Assembly: GCF_008711175.1 (NCBI RefSeq)
Contig: NZ_VWNF01000004.1
Span: forward strand, 18,402 to 82,401
DNA from: Nesterenkonia ebinurensis
GTDB taxonomy: Bacteria; Actinomycetota; Actinomycetes; Actinomycetales; Micrococcaceae
Length of the DNA: 64,000 bases
Direction: 5' to 3'
The translations under genes were made by a program, and so were the position numbers. The notes under the pieces were generated by a model. That model did not search any database. It saw only the letters and a program-made list of their open reading frames with translations, and was not told the origin of the DNA. Every line of letters starts with the position of its first letter. Position 1 is the stretch's first letter. Shown in pieces: positions 43,760 through 51,575 of the stretch.

Positions 43760-44484
43760 GCCTGGCCGGTGCACCGCACAGACCGGTCATGCTGCCCCCG
43801 CAGGTCCGCGAACTGGCGGCCGGGGACACCGTGGAACCGGTCTGGCGCAATGAGCTCGGCGGGGTCACGTTCAGACTGACCGGCCGCGGCAGGACCCGGT
43901 ATCTGAAGTGGCAGGACTATTCGGGGCTGGACCCCGTCCGCCGCCGCCATGTGAACCTCGGGGCCGAGGCGGAGCGCCTGGTATGGGCCAGGCGATTCGC
44001 GCCAGTGCCCGAGGTCCTGAAGTTCGAGGAGAACGACGCCGCCGCCTGGCTGCTCACCGCCGGAATCCAGGCGCTGCCCGCTCTGCACCGGCAATGGCTC
44101 TCCGAGCCGGAGACCGCCGTAGGCGCCATCGCCTCAGGGCTGCGGCGTCTCCACGATTCCCTTCCGGTAGAGGACTGTCCGTTCCGGGGCGGTTGGGCAG
44201 AAGCGGAGGGGGTCGAACTCCCGAGCCCGGAGAAGCTGGTGGTCTGCCACGGCGATCCCTGCGTGCCGAATACGCTGATCAGCGCAGAGGGGCAGTTCGC
44301 CGCCCATGTGGACCTCGGCCAGCTCGGGGTGGCAGACCGGTGGGCTGACCTGGCGATCGCGACCTACAGCATCAGCTGGGAGGTCAACTTCGGGCGCAGC
44401 TACGATGAGCTGTTCTTCGCCGCCTACGGGGCGGAACCGGATGAGGAGCGCATCGCCTTCTACCGCACACTCTGGGACTCATAG
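43756..44484 (+). CDS. Aminoglycoside 3'-phosphotransferase-like kinase
   Basis: Kinase of 242 aa related to APH(3'). The Brenner-type catalytic loop is VVCHGDPCVPNTLI, followed by the metal loop HVDLGQLGVADRWADLAIAT, both very close to APH(3') enzymes. The N-lobe has TFRLTGRGRTRYLKW with the ATP-binding Lys, and the C-terminus FFAAYGAEPDEERIAFYRTLWD matches the family end. It is somewhat shorter than classical resistance enzymes. Whether it phosphorylates aminoglycosides cannot be told from sequence. GTG start coupled to the DUF1905 gene; no mobile-element marks adjoin it. Confidence 0.8.
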   Translation: MSLAGAPHRPVMLPPQVRELAAGDTVEPVWRNELGGVTFRLTGRGRTRYLKWQDYSGLDPVRRRHVNLGAEAERLVWARRFAPVPEVLKFEENDAAAWLLTAGIQALPALHRQWLSEPETAVGAIASGLRRLHDSLPVEDCPFRGGWAEAEGVELPSPEKLVVCHGDPCVPNTLISAEGQFAAHVDLGQLGVADRWADLAIATYSISWEVNFGRSYDELFFAAYGAEPDEERIAFYRTLWDS

Positions 44485-44498
44485 AGTGGACAGGCTCC

Positions 44499-44900
44499 TC
44501 AGAAGGTCAGCACGTCAAGGTCCGGGATGCCCTGAAAGTGCTTGGTGTTCTTGGTCAGAATCGGGGAACTGTGTCGGAGCGCAGCTGCAGCGATCCACAT
44601 ATCTGGCTTAGACCGTCCCCGATCCTCTCCGGAGGCCCGCAGGCCTGAAACAATGCGGGCGTACCGCTCAGCAGTCTCCTGATCGACCTCCAAGAAGTGG
44701 TATCTGGTGATGAAAGAGCGGGACTCAGCCAGTCGCGTCGCAGAAACGGATGCACCGCCCTCCAGGAACTCTCCGACGACCAGGGCGGAGAGGGCGAACT
44801 TTTCATCGGGATGCCGTTCGAGAACGTCTCTGGCGGCAGATTCAGGCTTTCGACGCTCACGCCATAGGTGGATCAAGAATGACGTGTCAACGCAGATCAA
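44499..44900 (-). CDS. vapC: PIN-domain toxin VapC
   Basis: PIN-fold ribonuclease (133 aa) of a type II toxin-antitoxin system. Acidic active-site residues: Asp in MICVDTSFLIHLW, Glu in ALVVGEFLEGG, and Asp in KPDMWIAAAALRHSSPILTKNTKHFQGIPDL. A TTG start at 44900 is chosen because GGGGGAG lies just upstream and the PIN fold begins there; the longer frame adds ~40 residues that overlap vapB. It overlaps vapB by 14 bp. Confidence 0.88.
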   Translation of the reverse strand: MICVDTSFLIHLWRERRKPESAARDVLERHPDEKFALSALVVGEFLEGGASVSATRLAESRSFITRYHFLEVDQETAERYARIVSGLRASGEDRGRSKPDMWIAAAALRHSSPILTKNTKHFQGIPDLDVLTF

Positions 44901-45138
44901 GCGGCTCCCCCAAGGCTTCGCTCCGGTTCTCCTCGACGACCTCCAACATGATCTCCGCATCCTCTTCAGACAACGGAGGAACAGATTCCAGGTGTCGGAG
45001 CAGGTCGGCACCTGTGCCGCGCTCACCGCTCTGCTGAATCATTCGGCGGATAGCCTTGGAGAACGACTCACCTGGCCGCTTCTGGGCGGCCAACTCCTCG
45101 TAGACCTGAGCGTCAACGGCGATCGTCTTAGTAGCCAT
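44887..45138 (-). CDS. vapB: VapB-type antitoxin
   Basis: Antitoxin of 83 aa (VAPB_antitox family). The N-terminal DNA-binding part reads MATKTIAVDAQVYEELAAQKRPGESFSKAIRRM, and the acidic C-terminal tail would wrap the toxin. The start at 45138 follows the operator palindrome. It is upstream of and overlaps vapC, as usual. Confidence 0.87.
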   Translation of the reverse strand: MATKTIAVDAQVYEELAAQKRPGESFSKAIRRMIQQSGERGTGADLLRHLESVPPLSEEDAEIMLEVVEENRSEALGEPLDLR

Positions 45139-45140
45139 AC

Positions 45141-45160
45141 ATGTATTTTTACATATAATA
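45141..45160 (-). promoter_or_regulatory. vapBC promoter and operator palindrome
   Basis: On the minus strand, TATTAT (45155-45160) is a -10-like box, followed directly by ATGTA-AAAA-TACAT (45141-45154), a 14-bp inverted repeat just before the vapB start. The AT-rich block stands out from the surrounding GC-rich DNA. It is a likely site for VapB-VapC autorepression. Confidence 0.55.
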
Positions 45161-45166
45161 CGCCGG

Positions 45167-45478
45167 CTAAACCAGCCCGCCGAGCTCCTCCTCAACCCGC
45201 CGGACCTTCTCGGTGAGTTGGCCGGTGTAACCGGGCCGGATGTCGGCTTTGATGACCAATGAGGTCCGCGGCGCGGTGTCGGCGACGACGTCGGTGGCTC
45301 GTCGGATCACGCTGAAGACCTCGTCCCACTCTCCCTCAACAATGGTGAACATGGAGTTCAGCTCATACGGCAGACCCGAGTCTTTGACGACTTTTACCGC
45401 TTGGGCCACCGCTTCGGTGACAGAACCGTCGTCGTCCTCGTTGGAAGTGGTCGGGGCAACGGAGAATGCCACCAACAT
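45167..45478 (-). CDS. Thiamine-binding/MTH1187 family protein
   Basis: A 103-aa ferredoxin-like-fold protein. MLVAFSVAPTTSNEDDDGSVTEAVAQAVKVV, YELNSMFTIVEGEWDEVFSVIRRATDVV and RTSLVIKADIRPG are the marks of the MTH1187/YkoF-like family, some of which bind thiamine. The start at 45478 has AGGAG 6 bases upstream; the frame stays open far upstream through the antisense of the PIG-L gene, which is not coding. Function in the cell is uncertain. Confidence 0.85.
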   Translation of the reverse strand: MLVAFSVAPTTSNEDDDGSVTEAVAQAVKVVKDSGLPYELNSMFTIVEGEWDEVFSVIRRATDVVADTAPRTSLVIKADIRPGYTGQLTEKVRRVEEELGGLV

Positions 45479-45593
45479 GATGCGCTCCTTTCCCAGGGTC
45501 CTTGCTGTCCTGCCCAGGCTACGTGGGACGGCTCCAGAGGTGAACCCCTGGCCGTCCGCTCTGATCTGCGGAGGACTCCTGGCCCAGGCCACG

Positions 45594-45628
45594 ATGACAG
45601 CAGCCTCTCCCTGGCCTAGGCTGGCCCA
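45594..45628 (+). promoter_or_regulatory. Leaderless promoter of the PIG-L deacetylase gene
   Basis: ATGACA (45594-45599), 17-base spacer, TAGGCT (45617-45622), six bases, then ATG at 45629. No SD is present, so transcript and coding sequence probably begin together. Confidence 0.55.
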
Positions 45629-46357
45629 ATGAGCACCCTGGCGCCCTTCGACGACAGCGGGATCAGCCGCGTGCTGTGCATAGTGGCCCACCCCGACGAT
45701 ATGGAGTACGGCGCTTCCGCGGTCGTCGCCGGCTGGACTGCCAAGGGAATCACAGTCTCCTACCTGCTGCTGACCGCAGGGGAGGCCGGGATGCGCAGCC
45801 GGCGACCGGAGGAGGTCGGCCCGCTGCGCATCCAGGAGCAGCGGGCGGCCTGTGCGGAGGTCGGAGTCGAGGACCTCACAGTGCTCGACCTCCCCGACGG
45901 CATGCTGCAGCCTGACTTGGAAACACGGAAGCTGATCGCCCGGCAGATCCGGAGTTTCCGGCCCGAGGCCGTCCTCACCCAGCCCTGGGAGCTGCAGGTG
46001 GAATGGGGGCTGAACCATGCCGACCACCGGGCGGCCGGGCTGGCCACAGTCGATGCTGTCCGCGACGCCGATAACCCCTGGGTCTTTCCCGAGCTGCTGG
46101 AGGATGAGGGACTTGAGCCCTGGGGCGCGGACTGGCTGCTGGTGGCCAATGCCGAGCCCAGCCACCTCATCGATGTCTCCGGAGAGCCCCTGGAGCAGGC
46201 CATCCGCTCCCTTCAGGCGCATCAGGCCTATCTGGCCGAGCTCGGTGACCACGCCGAGCCGCGTCAGATATTGGAAGGAATGACCCGGGAAGTTGCCAAG
46301 CTCAGTGGGAACCCAGCTGTCACCCACGCTCTGGGTGTCCGCGCTTACCCGATGTGA
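45629..46357 (+). CDS. PIG-L family deacetylase
   Basis: LmbE-like zinc hydrolase of 242 aa. The metal motif is VAHPDDMEYGAS near residue 20 (His, Asp, Asp) and the third ligand is in WGLNHADHRAAG. Relatives remove acetyl groups from GlcNAc-type substrates, including MshB and Mca of mycothiol metabolism. Substrate cannot be told here. It appears leaderless. Confidence 0.87.
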   Translation: MSTLAPFDDSGISRVLCIVAHPDDMEYGASAVVAGWTAKGITVSYLLLTAGEAGMRSRRPEEVGPLRIQEQRAACAEVGVEDLTVLDLPDGMLQPDLETRKLIARQIRSFRPEAVLTQPWELQVEWGLNHADHRAAGLATVDAVRDADNPWVFPELLEDEGLEPWGADWLLVANAEPSHLIDVSGEPLEQAIRSLQAHQAYLAELGDHAEPRQILEGMTREVAKLSGNPAVTHALGVRAYPM

Positions 46358-46420
46358 TCCCCCTCTGCTGTGGGCAGAAGGCCTGTCCCAGACACGGGGC
46401 GGCTGGGTAACGTAACTCCC

Positions 46421-46819
46421 ATGGATGAGCTCGCCCAGCGTCGAAACAGTCAGCAGCGCCGACAGCACCGGACGGACGGTCACACTGCTCAACCGCTGTG
46501 GCGTGAGGTGCTCGGAGCCCGACTGCGCCGGCTGCGCAAGCTGCGCGGGCTCACCCTGACCGAGCTGGCCGCCAGGTCCGGGGTCTCCGCCCAGTACCTC
46601 TCCGAGATCGAGCGGGGTCGTAAGGAACCCTCATCGGAGATGATCGCCGCAATCACCGGGGCTTTGGGGCTGACCCTGGTGGAACTCACCTCGCATGTGG
46701 CCGATGAGCTGCAGCGGATCTCCTTCAGCACCCGACTCTCCGCACAGCCCTCCTCAGACTCCGCTTCTCTGCCGCCGCTGAACTCTTCCCGCGCCCCTCA
46801 GCTGTCCCTGGTGGCCTGA
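46421..46819 (+). CDS. XRE-family regulator (ClgR/PopR-like)
   Basis: DNA-binding protein of 132 aa. The HTH reads LGARLRRLRKLRGLTLTELAARSGVSAQYLSEIERGRKEPSSEMIAAITGALG, followed by TLVELTSHVADELQRI. This is very like Streptomyces ClgR and PopR, which activate clp genes. It converges on the clpP pair with a 22-bp overlap, as popR lies beside clpP3/clpP4. Start: TAACGT ends 7 bases before the ATG and there is no SD; a longer frame adds 17 unsupported residues. Control of the neighbouring clpP operon is inferred from family and position. Confidence 0.8.
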   Translation: MDELAQRRNSQQRRQHRTDGHTAQPLWREVLGARLRRLRKLRGLTLTELAARSGVSAQYLSEIERGRKEPSSEMIAAITGALGLTLVELTSHVADELQRISFSTRLSAQPSSDSASLPPLNSSRAPQLSLVA

Positions 46820-47430
46820 GGTCTTCCGCCCAGGAGCTCGGATCTGCTGTGCAGCACCTCGTCAACCAGTCCGTACGCCACCGCCGCCTCCGCGGTGAAC
46901 ACCCGGTCCCGGGCGGTGTCCCGACGCAGAGTCTCTGCAGGCTGCCCCGTGTGGTGGGCCAAGACCTGCTCGATCTCACCGCGCACCCGGACCAGCTCAT
47001 CAGCATGCAGAATCAGATCCGGAATCGAGGCTCGGCCGGTGTTGATCGCCGGCTGATGCAGCACAATCCGGGTATGCGGCAGCACCGCCCGACTGCCGGC
47101 AGCTCCCCCGGCCAGCAGCACGGCTCCCGCGGCGAAGGCCTGCCCCACGCAGGTGGTGGCCACCGGTGCCTTGATGTACTGCATCGTGTCGTAGATGGCC
47201 ATCATCGCCGAAGGATCCCCGCCCTCGCAGTTGATGTAGAGGTTCAGCGGAGTGTCCACCGATTCGGCTTCCAGGTGCAGCAGCTGGGCGATCACCGCAT
47301 TGGCCACCCCGGAGTCGATCGCGGTGCCCAGGTAGATGATCCGCTCGGCCAGCAGCTGCGAATAGACGTCCATCACTCGCTCACCGCGCGCATCCCGGCT
47401 GACGACATGAGGAATGGTGTAGCTGCTCAT
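46798..47430 (-). CDS. ClpP-like subunit lacking the catalytic serine
   Basis: ClpP-fold protein of 210 aa. Core motifs are LYINCEGGDPSAMMAIYDTMQYI, VLPHTRIVLHQP and DTARDRVFTAEAAVAYGLVDEV. The nucleophile position is changed: ClpP GQAASMG reads GQAFAAG, putting Ala100 (codon 47131-47133) where Ser belongs. His125 lies exactly 25 residues later, as in active ClpP, which confirms the alignment, and an Asp near 175 is kept. It resembles the inactive ClpR partner subunits. It overlaps the upstream active clpP by 4 bp and probably forms mixed rings with it. Confidence 0.85.
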   Translation of the reverse strand: MSSYTIPHVVSRDARGERVMDVYSQLLAERIIYLGTAIDSGVANAVIAQLLHLEAESVDTPLNLYINCEGGDPSAMMAIYDTMQYIKAPVATTCVGQAFAAGAVLLAGGAAGSRAVLPHTRIVLHQPAINTGRASIPDLILHADELVRVRGEIEQVLAHHTGQPAETLRRDTARDRVFTAEAAVAYGLVDEVLHSRSELLGGRPQATRDS

Positions 47431-48080
47431 GGTCTGCCTCCCGCCGGGGACGACGCCGCCTGCCCCACTGCCGCCGTCAGGCCCACCGGGTGCCGGCCGG
47501 CCAGGGGCGCCACCTCCGCAAAGTCGGTGACGATGTGGTCGATGAACCCGTACTCCTTGGCCTGGGCGGCGGTGTACCAGCGGTCGCGCAGTGAGTCCTC
47601 GAAGACCCGCTCCACCGGCTGACCGGTGTCGGAGGCGATGATGCTCAGCACGGTGTCTCGCATATCCCGCAGCTCCTCAGCAGCCAGCTCCACATCGGCA
47701 GCAGTCCCGCCGATGCCCGAGGATCCCTGGTGCAGCAGGATCTTGGCATGGGGCAGAGCGAACCTTCGCCCCGGTGTTCCTCCGGAGAGCAGGAACTGCC
47801 CCGCACTGGCGGCCATGCCCAGCGCCAGGGTGGAGACCTGGTTGGGGATGGTCCGCATAATGTCGCGGATAGCCAGCATCGCCGGCACTGATCCGCCCGG
47901 TGAGTTGATCCACAGCCAGATGCCCTGCCCGGGCTGGTCTGCGGCGATGGTCAGCAGCTTGGCCATCAGCCAGGCACCGTTGTCGTCCTCCAGGGCGGAG
48001 TCCAGCACCAGCACGCGGCGGTGGGCCAGTTCTTGAAGCATCTGGCCGGTGACGTACCGGCCGGTGTTCTCTTCGCTCAT
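47427..48080 (-). CDS. clpP: ATP-dependent Clp protease proteolytic subunit
   Basis: ClpP serine protease subunit (217 aa). The full triad is present: Ser92 in LGMAASAGQFLL, His117 in AKILLHQGSSGIGG, Asp166 in DSLRDRWYTAAQAKEYGFIDHI. INSPGGSVPAMLAI forms the oxyanion side. The C-terminus is Ala/Gly/Pro-rich and longer than usual. It is the first gene of a two-gene operon with a Ser-less paralogue. A PopR/ClgR-like regulator sits at the far end, so this looks like an accessory ClpP pair rather than the housekeeping one; no clpX or tig neighbour is seen. Confidence 0.92.
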   Translation of the reverse strand: MSEENTGRYVTGQMLQELAHRRVLVLDSALEDDNGAWLMAKLLTIAADQPGQGIWLWINSPGGSVPAMLAIRDIMRTIPNQVSTLALGMAASAGQFLLSGGTPGRRFALPHAKILLHQGSSGIGGTAADVELAAEELRDMRDTVLSIIASDTGQPVERVFEDSLRDRWYTAAQAKEYGFIDHIVTDFAEVAPLAGRHPVGLTAAVGQAASSPAGGRP

Positions 48081-48171
48081 ATGCCCAGCCTGCCCCGTCC
48101 AGTCCAGCTGGGCCGGGTTTCTCTGCTGCGGGCAGTTCTGCTCTCAGCAGGACGGCCGACTGTGTCGGAAG

Positions 48172-49605
48172 CTACTGCTGGGTGGGATCGTAGATGGCGG
48201 CCATGAACAGCGGCCAGCTGGTCTCGGTGTGCACGATCCGCAGAGCGTAGGGCCGATCCACGGTCATCTCCACCGGCTCGGACTCCTCCACCGGCAGGGA
48301 GGTCGTCCCGGCGATTTCGGTCACCGCCGCGGCCACGGTACCCTTCTCATCCACGGTGAGCACCGCCTGGTGGGCCACCTGGCCGATGAACACTGCTGGG
48401 TCGATCGCCGAGAGGTCATTGCCGGCCATCACATCCCCATAGCCCAGGTCGGTCAGCATGGAGACCAGATCCTCGCTGGTGGCGATGTCCAGCTTCGGCA
48501 TCGTCAGCCGCACCAGCTCGGTCTCCCCTGCGGCGAAGGCTTCATCCACCACCGCCCAGGCGTCTGCACTGAACTCCTCGGCTGCCCTCCCAGAAGCGGG
48601 CAGCACCACGTCCATGGCGAAACCCTCGGCATAGGGCAGCCGGATGACCTGGGCGCCGTCGTACTCGGTGTAATCGGCGGTGAGGGTCTGGCGCATCATC
48701 TCGGTCTGGACCACGGACCCTCCAGCAGTGGTGAAGTCCTGTTCGCGAGTGCTCATCGGGTCGAACTGGGACTCCCACTGGGCGGCCATCAGGATGGCGT
48801 TCTGCAGTACGAACACCAGTTCGGGGTCCGGAGCGTTCACCGCGGACTCCTCGATCAGACCCCCGGTGTGCTCATAGACCCAGTCATCCAGCAGCTCCTT
48901 GGACACTTCCGCGGAGAAGTCGGTGGTGACCACTCCGGCGTCGTAGTGCTGTGCCAGCGCGTCCAGAAACGCAGTGTCCGGGTCAGCGGAACCGTCCAGC
49001 ACCAGCTGATTGGCCAGATGCAGCACCGGGGTCTCCGGCAGCTCATCCTCCTGCACCACCGCAGGGTCGCCGTCGTACTCACCCACAGCGGCCTGCAGAG
49101 CGCTGAACGCCGCGCTACGTTCCGCCCCGGAGGCGCCCAGCAGCTCATCCAGCTGCTGCTGGGCCGGACCACCAGCGCCTTCGGCCAGCATGGCCAGCGC
49201 CACGGTCAGTGCGGCCGGGGAGATCACCAGGTTCTCACCCTGGGAGAGCTCGCTGAGCGTCTGAGTGCCGAAAGCTGTGGAGGCGGCCACCACCTCATCC
49301 ACCGCCTGCGCCTCGTTCAGCGAGGCCGGCTGGTACTCCACCTCCGAGTCCAACTCATCAGCTTCACCGCCGCCGCCTCCGCAGCCGGTGAGCAAGATGA
49401 GACTGAGTGCAACGCCCGATTGAGCCGAGCCAAGGCGCGAGCCTGCCCGCAGTCTTCCAAGACCCGACTGCGCCGAATGGCATGCGGCACTCGCGACACA
49501 ACATCCGAGGCGACTGAGAGTCGCCCGGAATCCGAGCAGGCGGTTGAAGAGCACGGGCGAAGCGATGCCTCCTGCACCAGTACGGGGCCGTCGGTTCCTT
49601 TCCAT
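48172..49605 (-). CDS. Serpin family lipoprotein
   Basis: Serine-protease-inhibitor fold (477 aa from the ATG used). A lipobox LILLTGCGGGG follows an unusually long, Arg-rich leader of ~65 residues; the true start may differ. Serpin marks: NLVISPAALTVALAMLAEGAGG, NAILMAAQWESQFDP, and the hinge DEKGTVAAAVTEIAG, whose small residues allow loop insertion and so predict an inhibitory serpin. The reactive loop runs to VDRPYALRIVHTETSWPLFMAAIYDP. It would be tethered outside the cell, perhaps guarding against host or competitor proteases. It is uncommon but not unknown in bacteria. Confidence 0.85.
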   Translation of the reverse strand: MERNRRPRTGAGGIASPVLFNRLLGFRATLSRLGCCVASAACHSAQSGLGRLRAGSRLGSAQSGVALSLILLTGCGGGGGEADELDSEVEYQPASLNEAQAVDEVVAASTAFGTQTLSELSQGENLVISPAALTVALAMLAEGAGGPAQQQLDELLGASGAERSAAFSALQAAVGEYDGDPAVVQEDELPETPVLHLANQLVLDGSADPDTAFLDALAQHYDAGVVTTDFSAEVSKELLDDWVYEHTGGLIEESAVNAPDPELVFVLQNAILMAAQWESQFDPMSTREQDFTTAGGSVVQTEMMRQTLTADYTEYDGAQVIRLPYAEGFAMDVVLPASGRAAEEFSADAWAVVDEAFAAGETELVRLTMPKLDIATSEDLVSMLTDLGYGDVMAGNDLSAIDPAVFIGQVAHQAVLTVDEKGTVAAAVTEIAGTTSLPVEESEPVEMTVDRPYALRIVHTETSWPLFMAAIYDPTQQ

Positions 49606-49640
49606 ATCGGCATAGTAGGCGATGAGGCTCTCACCAATAC

Positions 49641-50840
49641 TCAGGAGGCCGTGGGCTCTGGGGCAGTTTCCGGCTGCTGAGTGGGTGAGGCGTCGTCCTC
49701 GACTGTGCTCTTCTCGCCCCGCCGGCGGCCGAGCTCGTAGCCGGCCATGGCAGCCAACCATAGCGCAGTGATCGGCAGCACGAACCAGAGCATCGCTGCG
49801 CTGAAGGGGCGCAGCACCTGGTGGTCCGCGGAGGCGAGGATCAGGTAGACCACATAGGCCACGTACATCGCGGTCATCACGAAGCCTTCCCAGCGGGCGA
49901 TGGCCTGTCCGGTGAAGGCCAGGGGCAGCAGCACCAGTGCAACAGCGATCATCACCGGTAAGTCGAAGTTGATCGCGGCGGCCTCCACGGCCACCCCGTT
50001 GGGGGCCACCATACTGGTCAAGCCGAGTACGGCACCGATGTTGAAGATGTTAGAGCCCACCAGATTGCCCACCGCCATATCACGCTCCCCGCGCACCGCG
50101 GCGATGACGGAGGTGGCCAGCTCCGGCAAGGAGGTGCCGATGGCCACGATGGTCAGCCCGATGATCAGCTCACTGACGCCCAGCGCAGAGGCGATGGAGG
50201 TCGCGGAGCTGACCAGGAACTGGGCCCCGAGCACCAGCATCGCCACGCCAAGCCCCACCAGCAAGATGTCCACGGTGGTGGAGCGCAGGGCGGTGGCCCG
50301 CAGCTTGGCGGTGAGCCGGCCCGCACCCTCGTTGAGCACCTCTTCCACGCCCAGCTGGGGGTCGATGCCGCGGACTTTCTGACGCCGGGCGAACCAGATG
50401 GTGCCCACCAGGTAGACCAGCAGCAGTGCAAACAGCAGAATGCCGTCCAGCACGGAGAATCCGCCGTCTAGGGCCAGGACCAGGGCCAGCACAGAGAAGC
50501 CGATCATGATGGGGATATCTGCCTTGATCAGCTGAACCTTCACCAGCAGGGCGCCGAAGATAGCGGTCAGTCCCATCACAAACAGGATGTTGGCGATATT
50601 GGAGCCCACCACATTGCCTACAGCCAGACCGGGTGAGCCGGTGAGGGCTGCGCCCACGCTGACGGCCAGCTCGGGGGCGGAGGTGGCGAAGGCCACCACG
50701 GTCAGCCCGATGATCAGGGAGGATAGGCCCACGGTCTTGCCCAGCGAGGCTGCTCCGCGGACCAGCGCTTCACCACCGAGCACGAGGAGGACAAAACCGC
50801 CGATCAGCAGAAAAAGGCTCGAAATCGTCACTGTAGACAT
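49641..50840 (-). CDS. Calcium/sodium antiporter (CaCA family)
   Basis: Cation exchanger of 399 aa with about ten helices and two inverted alpha-repeats: FATSAPELAVSVGAALTG...GNVVGSNIANIL and IGTSLPELATSVIAAVRG...GNLVGSNIFNIG, which hold the ion-coordinating Glu residues. YrbG-type proteins exchange Ca2+ for Na+ or H+. The cytoplasmic loop between the halves is ~50 residues, and the tail is Glu/Pro/Thr-rich. Transcribed in the same direction as the serpin, 36 bp upstream of its start. Confidence 0.93.
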   Translation of the reverse strand: MSTVTISSLFLLIGGFVLLVLGGEALVRGAASLGKTVGLSSLIIGLTVVAFATSAPELAVSVGAALTGSPGLAVGNVVGSNIANILFVMGLTAIFGALLVKVQLIKADIPIMIGFSVLALVLALDGGFSVLDGILLFALLLVYLVGTIWFARRQKVRGIDPQLGVEEVLNEGAGRLTAKLRATALRSTTVDILLVGLGVAMLVLGAQFLVSSATSIASALGVSELIIGLTIVAIGTSLPELATSVIAAVRGERDMAVGNLVGSNIFNIGAVLGLTSMVAPNGVAVEAAAINFDLPVMIAVALVLLPLAFTGQAIARWEGFVMTAMYVAYVVYLILASADHQVLRPFSAAMLWFVLPITALWLAAMAGYELGRRRGEKSTVEDDASPTQQPETAPEPTAS

Positions 50841-50976
50841 GATACCCCCAGGTCAGCGCAATGCAGAAGGGCTGCTGATCCACGGTGTGCGCCCTCGGTG
50901 AGCAACCGCTGGGCGGTAGGATGAGCACCGGACCTGATGAGCTCAGGAGACCCGCCCCAACCTAGGAGGAGCAACC

Positions 50977-51480
50977 GTGGCCATCGAAGCTGAGAAAGTG
51001 ATCCCGCACTCTGTGGAGAAGATCGTAGAGGCCTACGCCAGTGAAGCTTTCCATGAGCATCTGGCCGGCAAGGTCGGCTCTACGCTAAAGAGCTTCGAGG
51101 TGCAGAAGGCTGCCGAGGGCGGGTTCGTGATCAGCTCGGTGCAGCAGATGCCGGCCGATAAGCTGCCGGCTCTGGCCCAGAAGGTGTTCAAGGGCAATGT
51201 CACCGTGAGCATCACCGATACCTGGAGTGCGCCCGACGCCGCCGGTTCACGGCGCTCTGATACGGAAGTGGCTATCTCCGGGGCACCGGTGAAGTCGGTG
51301 GCCGCACAGAACCTGCATGCCCGCGGGGAGGCGGAGACACTCTCCACGGTGCGCGGGGATGTGGAGGTGAAGGTCCCGCTGATCGGCAAGAAGCTCAAGG
51401 CCCAGGCGGAGCCCTATATTGCCAAGTTCGTAGAGCTCCAGGCCAAAGAAGTTTCAAAGTTCATCAAGAACCAGGGCTAA
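50977..51480 (+). CDS. DUF2505 domain protein
   Basis: A 167-aa START/SRPBCC-like protein (DUF2505), common in actinobacteria: VIPHSVEKIVEAYASEAFHEHLAGKVG at the N-terminus and HARGEAETLSTVRGDVEVKVPLIGKKLE-like C-terminal strands. It may bind a hydrophobic ligand; function unknown. The GTG start has a near-perfect AGGAGG 8 bases upstream. A 72-bp hairpin repeat lies immediately after the stop. Confidence 0.85.
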   Translation: MAIEAEKVIPHSVEKIVEAYASEAFHEHLAGKVGSTLKSFEVQKAAEGGFVISSVQQMPADKLPALAQKVFKGNVTVSITDTWSAPDAAGSRRSDTEVAISGAPVKSVAAQNLHARGEAETLSTVRGDVEVKVPLIGKKLKAQAEPYIAKFVELQAKEVSKFIKNQG

Positions 51481-51490
51481 CCCGCCCAGT

Positions 51491-51562
51491 CGGTTTATCA
51501 GGCACTTGTTGGATTGTCTGCATCTCATGAACCGCAGATATTCCAATAACCGCCTGATTTTG
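51491..51562. repeat. 72-bp dispersed hairpin repeat, copy 2
   Basis: Lies between the convergent stops of the DUF2505 gene and pth. The outer arms are at 51498-51513 and 51542-51557, and an inner stem TCTGC/GCAGA closes the loop that contains CTCATGA. It is the same length and orientation as copy 1 at 14524-14595 and matches at 57 of 72 positions. It may act as a two-way terminator. Confidence 0.65.
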
Positions 51563-51575
51563 GTAACGGAGCATC

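Noticed and set aside
45479..46492. Long upstream extension of the thiamine-binding-like frame, antisense to the PIG-L gene
   Set aside because: The extension has no domain and covers a real gene on the other strand. A good SD sits 6 bases before the ATG at 45478.
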